This document shows, piece by piece, positions 52,993 to 60,946 of a stretch of 64,000 nt of DNA; position 1 is the stretch's first letter; each line of letters begins with the position of its first letter. The DNA is taken from contig JAYGED010000241.1 of assembly GCA_046582565.1 (NCBI GenBank), positions 1 to 64,000 of the forward strand, written 5' to 3'. The position numbers and the translations under genes were made by a program. This stretch comes from JAYGED01 sp046582565 (GTDB lineage Bacteria > Pseudomonadota > Alphaproteobacteria > JAAXGF01). The notes below the pieces were generated by a model. The model worked only from the letters and a program-made list of their open reading frames with translations. It had not been told where the DNA came from and searched no databases.

Positions 52993-53751
52993 ATGGATAG
53001 TTACCTACTGGCATTGCATTTTGCGGTGTTCGCGGCAGCGCTGCTTCAGGCCGCTACGGGCATCGGTTTCGGCATTATCGCCGGGCCCATTATCCTGATT
53101 GTGATGAACAGCGGATCGGCCATACAGGTCTCGATCCTGCTCAATCTCCTGATCGCCCTGGTGCTGGCGCCCCGGCTCTATGGCCTTGCCGACAAGGCCC
53201 TGCTGGTCCGCCTGCTATGGGGCACTCTGGCGGGGATGCCCCTGGGGATTATCATCTTTACCCAGATCGACATCGATATGCTCAAGCTGCTGGCCGGCGT
53301 CGCCGTGATGTTTATGGCGTTGATCATCATGGGCGTGCTGAAGTTCAAACGCCAGGGCGCGGCGCCTTCGGAAGAACGCGTCCCGGCTGATGGACGTGTT
53401 CCGGACCTTCTGGTCGGCGTCGTTTCCGGCGCCATGTGTTCGAGCCTGGCCATGCCCGGCCCGGTGGTCGCCGCCCGTATGATGGCTCTCGATGCGGCCA
53501 AGGAAACCGTGCGCGCGACGGTCCTGGTGATGTTCGTCTTTTCCTATTTTGCCGCCCTCGCTACGCAGGCGCTGATGGTGGGCATTTCCACAGACAGTCT
53601 GACCCTGTCGGCCAGCCTAGCGCCGGCCACCCTTGTGGGTGTCTTTGTGGGTCGCTATTCAGTGGCCTGGATCAGCCAGCGCGGCTTCCGCTGGATCCTC
53701 TCCATCATCCTCACCATCACCGCTCTCGGCCTGTTGTGGTCGGTGGTATAA
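52993..53751 (+). CDS. TSUP-family permease (sulfite exporter TauE/SafE type)
   Basis: A 252-residue integral membrane protein with about eight helices and the duplicated TSUP motif (LLQAATGIGFGIIAGPIILI near 18-37, and LVGVVSGAMCSSLAMPGPVVAARM near 139-162). Members export sulfite, sulfoacetate or other organic anions. It starts 11 bases after pyk and precedes a separately promoted Cys-rich periplasmic cluster, so it may belong with either group. Confidence 0.88.
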   Translation: MDSYLLALHFAVFAAALLQAATGIGFGIIAGPIILIVMNSGSAIQVSILLNLLIALVLAPRLYGLADKALLVRLLWGTLAGMPLGIIIFTQIDIDMLKLLAGVAVMFMALIIMGVLKFKRQGAAPSEERVPADGRVPDLLVGVVSGAMCSSLAMPGPVVAARMMALDAAKETVRATVLVMFVFSYFAALATQALMVGISTDSLTLSASLAPATLVGVFVGRYSVAWISQRGFRWILSIILTITALGLLWSVV

Positions 53752-53775
53752 TTCCCTCGCCCACGAATTTGTGAT

Positions 53776-53803
53776 TTGGCATGGAATTTCAATAGCCTAT
53801 TAT
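53776..53803 (+). promoter_or_regulatory. Promoter of the Cys-rich periplasmic cluster
   Basis: TTGGCA (53776-53781), 16-base spacer and TATTAT (53798-53803) form a good sigma70-type promoter. The leader of about 70 bases before the first start contains a GC-rich hairpin (GGAGCG with CGCTCC, about 53815-53839). Confidence 0.5.
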
Positions 53804-53878
53804 GTTTTCAGGGAGCGGCGCCCTGCGGGGCGCTCCATGGGAGGGGGACTTTTTCCATTTAACTTACGGAAACAACCC

Positions 53879-54304
53879 ATGAAATCCATAGTTGGAACTA
53901 TTTTCGGGGCGATGCTCACGCTCGCCCTGGGCGCCGGTACGGCAGCCGTCGAACGGGTCACTGTCACCGGCGAAGTCATCGATACCTGGTGCTATCTGTC
54001 CGAGATCATGTTCCCCCTGGGCACGGCCCATCATCAATGCGCCATCTGGTGCGCCGCCGGCGGCATTCCCGTGGGACTCCTCGATGAAGATGAGCGGGTC
54101 TATATCATCCTCTCCATCGAGAACGACAGCGACAACGTCGCCAACCCGACGATGCTGGAAATCCAGAGCCACCAGGTGACCGTTGAAGGCGAGGTCTTTG
54201 AGCGCGACGGCATCACCTATCTGACCATCGACAAGCTGGTCAACGACGAGGGTGTCGTCAATCGCACCGCCGACGCATACGGCATTCAGCCGTTCGGGGA
54301 GTAG
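53879..54304 (+). CDS. Periplasmic Cys/His-motif protein, function unknown (141 aa)
   Basis: A secreted protein with a signal peptide (about 1-23). The mature part starts with VTVTGEVIDTWCYLSE and continues to GTAHHQCAIWCAAGGIPVGLL: one Cys in the first block, then a HHQCxxWC cluster. The pattern looks like a metal- or heme-binding OB-like domain found beside SCO1 proteins in other bacteria. A later part (LEIQSHQVTVEGEVFERDGITYLTIDKL) is OB-fold-like. Exactly what it binds cannot be read. The gene is four bases before the next, related-looking gene and two genes before the SCO1 gene. Confidence 0.72.
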   Translation: MKSIVGTIFGAMLTLALGAGTAAVERVTVTGEVIDTWCYLSEIMFPLGTAHHQCAIWCAAGGIPVGLLDEDERVYIILSIENDSDNVANPTMLEIQSHQVTVEGEVFERDGITYLTIDKLVNDEGVVNRTADAYGIQPFGE

Positions 54305-54308
54305 GGCC

Positions 54309-54842
54309 ATGAAAAAATTATTACTCACAGCATTGATCGCGGCTCTGTTCACCCTGCCGAGCACCGCCGACGCGGCGCAAGGGTGGGGCTTGATCAACGA
54401 AGAAATTGTGCGCTTCGACGCCAAGGTCGTCGATGTGCTTTGCGAGTTGACCGGCAACTGCCCGGATAATTGCGGCGGCGGAAAACGGCAGCTCGGCCTG
54501 ATCGACGCCTCGGGCAAGCTTATACCGGTGTTCAAGAATGCCGTGGCCTTCGCTGGGGGCGTCGCCGAGCTGATCGATTTTTGCGGCAAGACGGTGACCG
54601 CCGACGGCTTGTTTACCACCAACCGCGAAACCACCATCTTCGCGCTTCAGTTCATCCGTGAGGCGCCCGATGGGAAATGGCGCAAGGCCAACCGCTTCCT
54701 CAATAGATGGGCCGAAACCAATGGCGTTGCCGTCAACAGCAACATGGCGAAATCCTGGTTTCGCAATGATCCGCGCGTCAAGGCGCTGATCGCCGCGCAA
54801 GGAAAGATCGGGCTCGGACCCGGTGTGCTGCCGGTGGAGTGA
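54309..54842 (+). CDS. Periplasmic Cys-rich protein, function unknown (177 aa)
   Basis: A secreted protein: signal peptide about 1-22 (KKLLLTALIAALFTLPSTADA). The mature protein has FDAKVVDVLCELTGNCPDNCGGGKRQLGLI with three cysteines, a later Cys in LIDFCGKTVTADGLFTTN, and a C-terminal region that looks helical. The VVDxxCxL and ...QLGLI elements echo the VIDTWCYL and PVGLL elements of the preceding gene, so the two may be distant paralogues. The start at 54309 follows GTAGGGCC. Co-transcribed with the SCO1-like gene five bases downstream. Confidence 0.72.
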   Translation: MKKLLLTALIAALFTLPSTADAAQGWGLINEEIVRFDAKVVDVLCELTGNCPDNCGGGKRQLGLIDASGKLIPVFKNAVAFAGGVAELIDFCGKTVTADGLFTTNRETTIFALQFIREAPDGKWRKANRFLNRWAETNGVAVNSNMAKSWFRNDPRVKALIAAQGKIGLGPGVLPVE

Positions 54843-54847
54843 GTGCA

Positions 54848-55458
54848 ATGAAACCGCTGGTCCGTCTGTTCGGGCTGGCGATCCTTCTCGCCCTGGCCGC
54901 GCCGACGGCCCTGGCTCACGATACGAGCCAGGGACATGGTTCGGGCATCGCTGCCGTATCGCGGGGCGATGATATTCCCTTCGCCCTCGGCGGCCCCTGG
55001 TCCTTGATCGACCACACTGGTCAACCACGGACGCGCGAGGATTTTTGCAGGCAATACAGGATCATCTATTTCGGCTACACGAGCTGCCCCTATAGCTGTT
55101 CGACGGCGGCGGCCAATATCGCCACCGTGCTCGATGAGCTGGCCGATGGCGGTGATGTTATGGGCGCCCTCTACATCACCATCGACCCGACATTTGATAC
55201 CCCGGAACGGCTCGCCGATTTCGTCCCGCGCATCCATCCGCGCATGCTCGGCCTGACCGGCGCGGTCGCCGAGATCGAGCGGCTGCAGAAGAGCTTTCAG
55301 GTTCATGCCCAGGAAGCCGCCGACAAGGGGGGCACCAGCGATTGTTCGACCATCAGCCCCTGGCGTTCCTGATGGGACCTGAAGGCGATATCCTGACCCT
55401 GTTCCCGCCGATTCTGCCGCCTTTCGAGATCGCCAGGATCGTCCGCGGCTATCTTTGA
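54848..55458 (+). pseudogene. SCO1/SenC-family copper chaperone, frameshifted near the C-terminus
   Basis: SCO proteins deliver copper to cytochrome oxidase CuA or act as thiol-disulfide reductases, and need a CxxxC pair and a distal His. The first frame gives a signal peptide (about 1-23), the thioredoxin fold and Cys80/Cys84 in FGYTSCPYSCSTAA, but stops at 55372. The missing end, including the distal His in FDHQPLAFLMGPEGDILTLFPP and the terminal helix, is in the frame offset by one base, ending at 55458. A run of six G at 55327-55332 precedes the break; one extra G would restore a continuous frame. Either a homopolymer sequencing error, a real mutation or slippage. Confidence 0.8.
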
Positions 55459-55531
55459 AGCAGGCTTGAATCAGGCTGGTGAAAGTACGATTATCGCCGC
55501 CCAGCCAAATCAAGTGCGGATCAGGATTATC

Positions 55532-57046
55532 ATGCAGGACCTCAACAAGCTTTTTCAGGCGCTCGGAATTGACGGCGTAACTCAAGCCGACGGCGCCCTG
55601 GCCGTTCATTCGCCAACGGACGGCGGTGAAATCGCCCGTCTCGCCACCCATTCGGCGGCCGATGTCGAGGCTCAGGCCCTGCGCGCGGTCAGCGCCTTTG
55701 ACGCCTGGCGACAGGTGCCAGCGCCCCGCCGGGGCGAGCTGATCCGCCTGTTCGCTGAGGAATTGCGCGCCCATAAGGACGACCTCGGCGCCCTGGTCAC
55801 CGTGGAATGCGGCAAAATCCTCGAGGAAGGCAAGGGCGAGGTTCAGGAGATGATCGACATCTGCGACTTCGCCGTCGGCCTGTCGCGTCAGCTCTACGGC
55901 CTGACCATCGCTTCCGAGCGGCCCGGCCACAAGATGATGGAGACCTGGCATCCCCTGGGCCCGGTCGGGCTGATCACGGCGTTTAATTTTCCCGTCGCCC
56001 CCTGGGCCTGGAACTTCGCCCTGGCCATCGTCTGCGGCGATCCGATGATCTGGAAGCCGTCGGAACTGACGCCCCTGACAGCCCTCGCCTGCGCCAACAT
56101 CTTCGAGAAAGCGGTGGCGCGCTTCGGCGATGCCCCCGCCGATCTGTTGCAGGTGACCATCGGTGACAAGGCGGTCGGCGAGGCCCTGGTCGATCATCCC
56201 CGGCTGCCGCTGATCAGCGCCACGGGAAGCTGCCGCATGGGCCGCGAGGTCGGGGTGCGCGTGGCGCAGCGCTTGGGCCGCTCCCTGCTGGAGCTGGGCG
56301 GCAATAACGGCATGATCGTCGCCCCCTCCGCCGATCTCAAGCTTGCGGAGCGGGCGATCCTGTTTTCCGCTGTCGGCACCGCCGGTCAGCGCTGCACCTC
56401 CTTGCGCCGTCTGATCGTCCATGAGGAGGTCTATGATGCGCTCATGCCGGGGCTCAAGCGGGCCTATGGTTCGGTCGCGGTCGGCGATCCGCTGGACGCC
56501 GGCGTGTTGATCGGGCCGCTGATCCATGCGGCGTCGTACGAAGCCATGCAGGCCACCCTGGCAACCGTGGCCACAGAGAGCGGTGGCAGCGGCACGGTGA
56601 CCGGCGGCGAGCGGGTGCTGGCCGATGCGTATCCCGACGCCTATTACGTCAAGCCGGCGATTGTCGAGATGACGCAGCAAACCGACACCGTGCGCGAGGA
56701 AACCTTCGCGCCGATCCTCTATGTGATGAAATACCGCGACCTTGCAGACGCCATCGCCATGCATAACGACGTGCCCCAGGGCCTGTCGTCCTGCATTTTC
56801 ACCACCGATCTGCGCGAGGCGGAGACCTTTACATCGGCGGCGGGCAGCGATTGTGGCATCGCCAATGTCAATATCGGGCCCTCAGGCGCCGAAATCGGCG
56901 GCGCATTCGGCGGCGAAAAGGACACCGGCGGCGGTCGTGAGTCGGGCTCTGACGCTTGGAAAGCCTACATGCGCCGCGCCACCAACACGGTCAATTATTC
57001 CAACGATCTGCCCCTCGCCCAGGGCATCAAATTCGGCGAAGATTAA
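55532..57046 (+). CDS. Aldehyde dehydrogenase, ALDH7 type (aminoadipate-semialdehyde dehydrogenase-like)
   Basis: A 504-residue NAD-dependent aldehyde dehydrogenase. Features are VECGKILEEGKGEVQEMIDICDFAVGLSRQLYG, WHPLGPVGLITAFNFPVAPWAWNFALAIVCGDPMIWKPSE, LELGGNNGMIV with the general-base Glu, and GTAGQRCTSLRR with the catalytic Cys. The GNNG and QRCTS forms and the NVNIGPSGAEIGGAFGGEKDTGGGRESGSDAWKAYMR ending are typical of ALDH7A1/AmaB-like enzymes of lysine degradation. The ATG at 55532 has AGGA six bases upstream; upstream residues are rejected. Confidence 0.9.
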   Translation: MQDLNKLFQALGIDGVTQADGALAVHSPTDGGEIARLATHSAADVEAQALRAVSAFDAWRQVPAPRRGELIRLFAEELRAHKDDLGALVTVECGKILEEGKGEVQEMIDICDFAVGLSRQLYGLTIASERPGHKMMETWHPLGPVGLITAFNFPVAPWAWNFALAIVCGDPMIWKPSELTPLTALACANIFEKAVARFGDAPADLLQVTIGDKAVGEALVDHPRLPLISATGSCRMGREVGVRVAQRLGRSLLELGGNNGMIVAPSADLKLAERAILFSAVGTAGQRCTSLRRLIVHEEVYDALMPGLKRAYGSVAVGDPLDAGVLIGPLIHAASYEAMQATLATVATESGGSGTVTGGERVLADAYPDAYYVKPAIVEMTQQTDTVREETFAPILYVMKYRDLADAIAMHNDVPQGLSSCIFTTDLREAETFTSAAGSDCGIANVNIGPSGAEIGGAFGGEKDTGGGRESGSDAWKAYMRRATNTVNYSNDLPLAQGIKFGED

Positions 57047-57149
57047 TATTTTCTTCACCATAAACCGTGACAATGCCGAGACGTACAGAGGCTAGACCCG
57101 GAAGTCATTGAATTCTATTGACAATAAGGGTCTCGCAACGCATTCTTCG

Positions 57150-57206
57150 CCGGCTGTGGGAGACGGCGAGGTAAGAATCATTAAAATTCTCTCACGGCCG
57201 GTTTTT
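57150..57206 (+). terminator. Terminator-like hairpin just before the M23 gene
   Basis: A 14-bp stem (57150-57163 with 57188-57201; two G-U pairs, no mismatches) with a 24-base loop is followed directly by TTTTT (57202-57206). It fits a rho-independent terminator for the ALDH gene, but only 22 bases separate it from the M23 start, so transcription of that gene must pass through it or begin inside it. TTGACA at 57118-57123 with CATTCT 17 bases later is a possible upstream promoter. Confidence 0.6.
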
Positions 57207-57228
57207 GAGTGCGGGAGACGGGTGCTTC

Positions 57229-60078
57229 ATGAAGTTTGTCTGGATAGCGCCGAGAGGATTGACGAAGGTCCTCGCGGTGCTGGGGTTAATCGTGAGTGGT
57301 TTGGCGTCGGCTGCGTCGGCTGGCTCCGCATGGGCGGGCATCTTCCCGCTTGTGCCGGAAAGCTCGCTGATCGTTCCCGTCGCGCTCACCAGAAAAGCCG
57401 CTCCGGACGCCGACACGGCGACCGGCCCGGAAAGCCGTCTGGTGGTGCGCGAGATGACCGTCTCCTCGGGCGATACCCTGGCGGCCATGCTCGCCGTTGC
57501 CGCCATCGACCGGCGCGACGTGGCGGCGGCCATGAGCAAGCTTCGCAAGCGCTTCAATCCGCGTAAACTGGTCGTTGGCCAGAAGCTTTTCGTGATTGTC
57601 GAGACCGGGCATCGCGGAGCGAATCGGCTCGCCGCCCTCAGCCTGGAACTGGGCAAGGCATCCTATCTCATCATCGAGCGCCAGGGCGGGCGTCGTTTCG
57701 CCTCCCGTTATATGACCGGTCCGCTGCTGCTTGACGCCGGCGACATCCATACGGCCGGGGCGGTAGAACAGGCCTTGCGCGTGCGCGCGGGCGACACCCT
57801 GACCGGCATGATGGTTCGCGCCGGGGCTCATATCGACGACGCCGACAAGGCGTCCCGCGCCATCGGACGGCTGGTCAATCTGCGGCGGCTGCAAATCGGC
57901 CAGGAAGTGATCCTGTCATTCGAGCCGAACGGCGGCATTCGCGCCGCCCTCTCCGCGGTCAGCCTGAAAATCGCCCGCGACGTCTATGTGACGGCCACGC
58001 GCGGCGGCAAAGGCACATTCACCGCCCGGCGCGCGGAAAGCCCGGCTATTCCCGATCCCGTAGAGGCCGCTCCCGCCGCTGTCACGGCCCCCACCGACGT
58101 TGCCGTGGAAACACCGCCGAAAGCTCAGCCCGAAGTCCCATTGGAAGCCAAAGTACTGGAAGAAGCCGAGCTGGAGCCTGATCTCGACGACGAATATCGC
58201 CAGACCTACCGCATCGGTAGGGGCGACACCCTGTCCGGGGTGTTGGTGCGGGGCGGCGTGAAGCTCAAGCTGGCATACCTGGTATCGGGCGCGCTGGGCA
58301 CGCAATACAATCTTCGCAAGCTGCGAGTCGGCCAGGATCTGACCCTGGTGTTCGATCCCGGCTCGGCGACGCGAAAGGGCGGTCTCGCCGCCGTCAGCCT
58401 CAAGCTCAAGCGCGGCAAATATATCGTGGCGGGCCGCGATGAGGCCGGTGGGTTCTTCGCCCAGGCCGCTACAGCGCCGCTGATTCCCAGCTTCCGTAAT
58501 GAAGATCTATTGGTTGCCGATGGCAGTCTAGGCGTGGCGCCGCCGTTGCAGCTCACCGCCGGCGCCGTCTTCAAGGCCTTGCAGTTGCGGCAAGGCGATA
58601 CTCTGACGACCGCCTTGCTGCGTATCGGCGGCGCCTGGAGCGAGAGCGATGCGATCATTGCCGCCCTGGCGCGCCATGTTAACCCGCGCCGTCTGACGGC
58701 CGGACAGGAACTATCGGCCGTGTTGGACAAACCAGCGCCCGGCTCGGTGCGGCCCCGGCTTGTCGCCGTCAGCCTGACCGTGAGCGAAGGTTCATACGTT
58801 GTCGCCCGCCGCAATGACGACGACAGCTTCACCGCCTGGCAGGAGCGCAATCCTCTCGATGCCATATACGACGAGGCGATCCTCTTGGCACCGCCGCCGC
58901 CGATCGAACTGGCGGCGATCCCGGAGGACGCCGTCAACAAGCGGATCGACGTGCGCGCCGGCGATACGCTGATGAAGGCGTTGCTCAAGGCGGGCAGCGA
59001 GTCGCGTGACGCTGAGGCCGCCATCGCCGTGCTCAAGACCCTGTTCGATCCCCGCAAGCTGCGCGCCGGACAGCGGCTCGACGTTGCCCTCGTGCCCAAT
59101 GCCGACAGCGGCAAGCCTATGCTGCATCGCCTGACCATCGCTATCTCTCCCGGGCGCGACATCGAAGCGGGACGCCTTGCGGACGGCAGTTTTGCCGTGC
59201 GCGTCGTCGAGGCGCCGCTTGAGCGGCTCTTGGTCCACGCCGGCGGAACGATTCAATCGAGCCTCTATAAGGCTGCCGCCGGTGCCGGGGTTCCGGTGCC
59301 GGTGCTGTGGGAGCTGATCCGCGCCTTCAGCTACGATGTGGATTTCCAGCGGGAAATCCAGCGCGGCGACGGCTTCGAGGTTCTGTTCGAGCGCTATCTC
59401 GACGACACCGGCGAGCCGGTGCGCGAAGGCAATATCATCTATGCGGCGCTCACTTTGAGCGGCGCGCCGCTTGCCATCTATCGCCATGTGGGGCGCGACG
59501 GCTTCGCCGATTATTACAGCAATGACGGCCAGAGCGTGCGCAAGGCGCTGCTGCGCACGCCAATTGACGGCGCCCGCCTGACTTCGGGCTACGGTAAGCG
59601 CAAGCATCCGGTGCTGGGCTATACCAAGATGCATCGCGGGGTTGATTTCGGCGCCAGCCGGGGAACCCCCTTCATGGCGGCGGGCGACGGCGTGGTGGTC
59701 GCCGCCGGCTGGAACGGCTCTTATGGCAAATACATCCGCATCCGCCATCGGGGCTCCTATTCGACGGCCTATGCCCATCTCAGCCGCATCGCCTCGGGCG
59801 TGCATAAGGGCCGCCGGGTGAAGCAGGGCCAGGTGATCGGCTATGTCGGCACCACCGGGCGCTCGACCGGGCCGCATCTGCATTACGAGGTTCTGCGCTC
59901 CGGCAAGCAGATGAACCCGCTCAAGGTCAAGCTGCCGGCCGGCGCCAAGCTCAAGGGGAGCGCGCTCGCCGCCTTCCAAAAATCGCGGATCGAGATCGAA
60001 CAGCAGCTCGTCGCCTTGCCCCTGGTCAAGCGCGTCGCCGACGCCATGCTGCCCCCGGCGGAGCCCGTCAGCCCCTAA
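57229..60078 (+). CDS. Very large M23 peptidoglycan endopeptidase with five tandem GDTL modules
   Basis: A 949-residue envelope protein. Signal peptide about 1-35. Five repeats follow, each opening with a GDTL motif (near residues 80, 186, 330, 454 and 577) and containing NxRxLxxGQ-L and an AVSLxxxxGxY-type strand. They resemble the OapA/LysM-like modules preceding M23 domains, of which one or two are usual. A Pro/Ala/Glu linker lies between repeats 2 and 3. The lysostaphin-like domain has RGVDFG with His802 and Asp806 and the HLH motif at 883-885 (GPHLHYEV), so zinc ligands are complete. The start at 57229 gives a clean signal peptide. Likely cleaves peptide cross-links during cell growth or division. 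Confidence 0.9.
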   Translation: MKFVWIAPRGLTKVLAVLGLIVSGLASAASAGSAWAGIFPLVPESSLIVPVALTRKAAPDADTATGPESRLVVREMTVSSGDTLAAMLAVAAIDRRDVAAAMSKLRKRFNPRKLVVGQKLFVIVETGHRGANRLAALSLELGKASYLIIERQGGRRFASRYMTGPLLLDAGDIHTAGAVEQALRVRAGDTLTGMMVRAGAHIDDADKASRAIGRLVNLRRLQIGQEVILSFEPNGGIRAALSAVSLKIARDVYVTATRGGKGTFTARRAESPAIPDPVEAAPAAVTAPTDVAVETPPKAQPEVPLEAKVLEEAELEPDLDDEYRQTYRIGRGDTLSGVLVRGGVKLKLAYLVSGALGTQYNLRKLRVGQDLTLVFDPGSATRKGGLAAVSLKLKRGKYIVAGRDEAGGFFAQAATAPLIPSFRNEDLLVADGSLGVAPPLQLTAGAVFKALQLRQGDTLTTALLRIGGAWSESDAIIAALARHVNPRRLTAGQELSAVLDKPAPGSVRPRLVAVSLTVSEGSYVVARRNDDDSFTAWQERNPLDAIYDEAILLAPPPPIELAAIPEDAVNKRIDVRAGDTLMKALLKAGSESRDAEAAIAVLKTLFDPRKLRAGQRLDVALVPNADSGKPMLHRLTIAISPGRDIEAGRLADGSFAVRVVEAPLERLLVHAGGTIQSSLYKAAAGAGVPVPVLWELIRAFSYDVDFQREIQRGDGFEVLFERYLDDTGEPVREGNIIYAALTLSGAPLAIYRHVGRDGFADYYSNDGQSVRKALLRTPIDGARLTSGYGKRKHPVLGYTKMHRGVDFGASRGTPFMAAGDGVVVAAGWNGSYGKYIRIRHRGSYSTAYAHLSRIASGVHKGRRVKQGQVIGYVGTTGRSTGPHLHYEVLRSGKQMNPLKVKLPAGAKLKGSALAAFQKSRIEIEQQLVALPLVKRVADAMLPPAEPVSP

Positions 60079-60146
60079 CCGCTTGGTTCCGCGCTGATAC
60101 CCGACCGAGCCAGGACCGCCCTATCTCCGATCTGGGACACTGATCT

Positions 60147-60656
60147 ATGACTGAGCTTGAATTCGAGCAGTGGATACAGGACCCCTATCTCATCAGCACC
60201 GACCAGGAACGCCTTGATGTTGCCTTCATTCACGGCTACATCACCGCCGCTTACTGGGCCAGGGGACGCTTTTGCGAGCAGGTGCAGCGCTCCATAGAAG
60301 GCTCAATCGCCTTCGGCCTGTATCACAACACCGAGCAGATCGGCTTCGCGCGGGTCATTACAGACTACGCTACGACCGCCCATCTCGCCGATGTCTTCGT
60401 CATCGACGCCCACCAAGGCAAAGGCCTCGGCAAGAGGCTCATCGAAGCCGCGCTCAACCATCCGCGAGTTCGGTCAATTCCAAAATGGACCCTGTCATCG
60501 TCGGACGCCCAATCGCTCTACTACCGATACGGCTTTAAACCCCTGTCGGACCCGGGCTCCCTGATGGAACGGGTGAGCGCAAACTCTGATACATTATCGA
60601 CGATAATAAGGGGCGAGCCCGGCGAGGCCCGCCCCTATTTCCAATCTTCGAGCTGA
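60147..60656 (+). CDS. GNAT-family N-acetyltransferase
   Basis: A 169-residue acetyltransferase with motif A in LADVFVIDAHQGKGLGKRLIEAALNHP (about 82-108) and the C-terminal YYRYGFKPL tyrosine motif. The N-terminal half (YLISTDQERLDVAFIHGYITAAYWARG) matches a small proteobacterial GNAT subgroup of unknown substrate. The last 20 residues are encoded by a terminator-like hairpin and look unrelated to the family, suggesting loss of an earlier stop codon. Confidence 0.85.
   Translation: MTELEFEQWIQDPYLISTDQERLDVAFIHGYITAAYWARGRFCEQVQRSIEGSIAFGLYHNTEQIGFARVITDYATTAHLADVFVIDAHQGKGLGKRLIEAALNHPRVRSIPKWTLSSSDAQSLYYRYGFKPLSDPGSLMERVSANSDTLSTIIRGEPGEARPYFQSSS
60609..60640. terminator. Bidirectional hairpin terminator inside the GNAT gene 3' end
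   Basis: AGGGGCG-A-GCC and GGC-C-CGCCCCT form a GC-rich stem with one internal mismatch and a six-base loop, followed by ATTT on the plus strand and by TTATTAT on the minus strand. It lies between convergent genes and overlaps the last codons of the GNAT gene. Confidence 0.6.
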
Positions 60657-60664
60657 TGAAGTCT

Positions 60665-60823
60665 TTAGCGGCTGCTGTTGTCGAAGCCGATGTCTTTTAG
60701 GGTGTCTTCGTCGAGTTCCGGGCAGCGGTTGCGGCGCGGCGCGGCGGAGATCATGCGGGCGACCTCGACGGCGTCCAGGCCCCGGATGCTCTGGCGATCA
60801 ATAGTGGCGTCGAAATTCCTCAT
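60665..60823 (-). CDS. Small DUF1127-like protein (52 aa)
   Basis: A short ORF easily missed: ATG at 60823 preceded by AAAGGAG seven bases upstream, 52 codons to TAA at 60665. The C-terminal half has ELDEDTLKDIGFDNSSR, which matches the L-D-x-x-x-L-x-D-I-G ending of DUF1127 (YjiS-like) proteins, small RNA-binding or metabolic regulators in alphaproteobacteria. The N-terminal part lacks the usual Trp/Arg-rich helix. It is divergent from a LysR gene and shares its operator region. Confidence 0.65.
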   Translation of the reverse strand: MRNFDATIDRQSIRGLDAVEVARMISAAPRRNRCPELDEDTLKDIGFDNSSR

Positions 60824-60915
60824 GTCATATCTCCTTTACGGACTGGCTTTAGGTTAGGTTTTTTCTGTCTGAGTAGAGATATAGGTATTCTCGTTACATG
60901 AATCAAATTCGTTGT

Positions 60916-60942
60916 ATTCAGTAATTTACTGAATATAATTCA
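60916..60942. promoter_or_regulatory. Overlapping palindromic operators in front of the LysR gene
   Basis: ATTCAGTAATTTACTGAAT (60916-60934) is a perfect 19-bp palindrome, and TGAATATAATTCA (60930-60942) a perfect 13-bp palindrome sharing its right arm. They end five bases before the LysR start codon, in an AT-rich spacer, consistent with autorepression and control of the divergent small gene. Confidence 0.65.
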
Positions 60943-60946
60943 GCCC

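Noticed and set aside
54647..56764. 705-codon minus-strand open frame opposite the SCO1 and ALDH genes
   Set aside because: Antisense shadow: the plus-strand proteins are clear families and the minus-strand product is His/Gly/Arg-rich noise.
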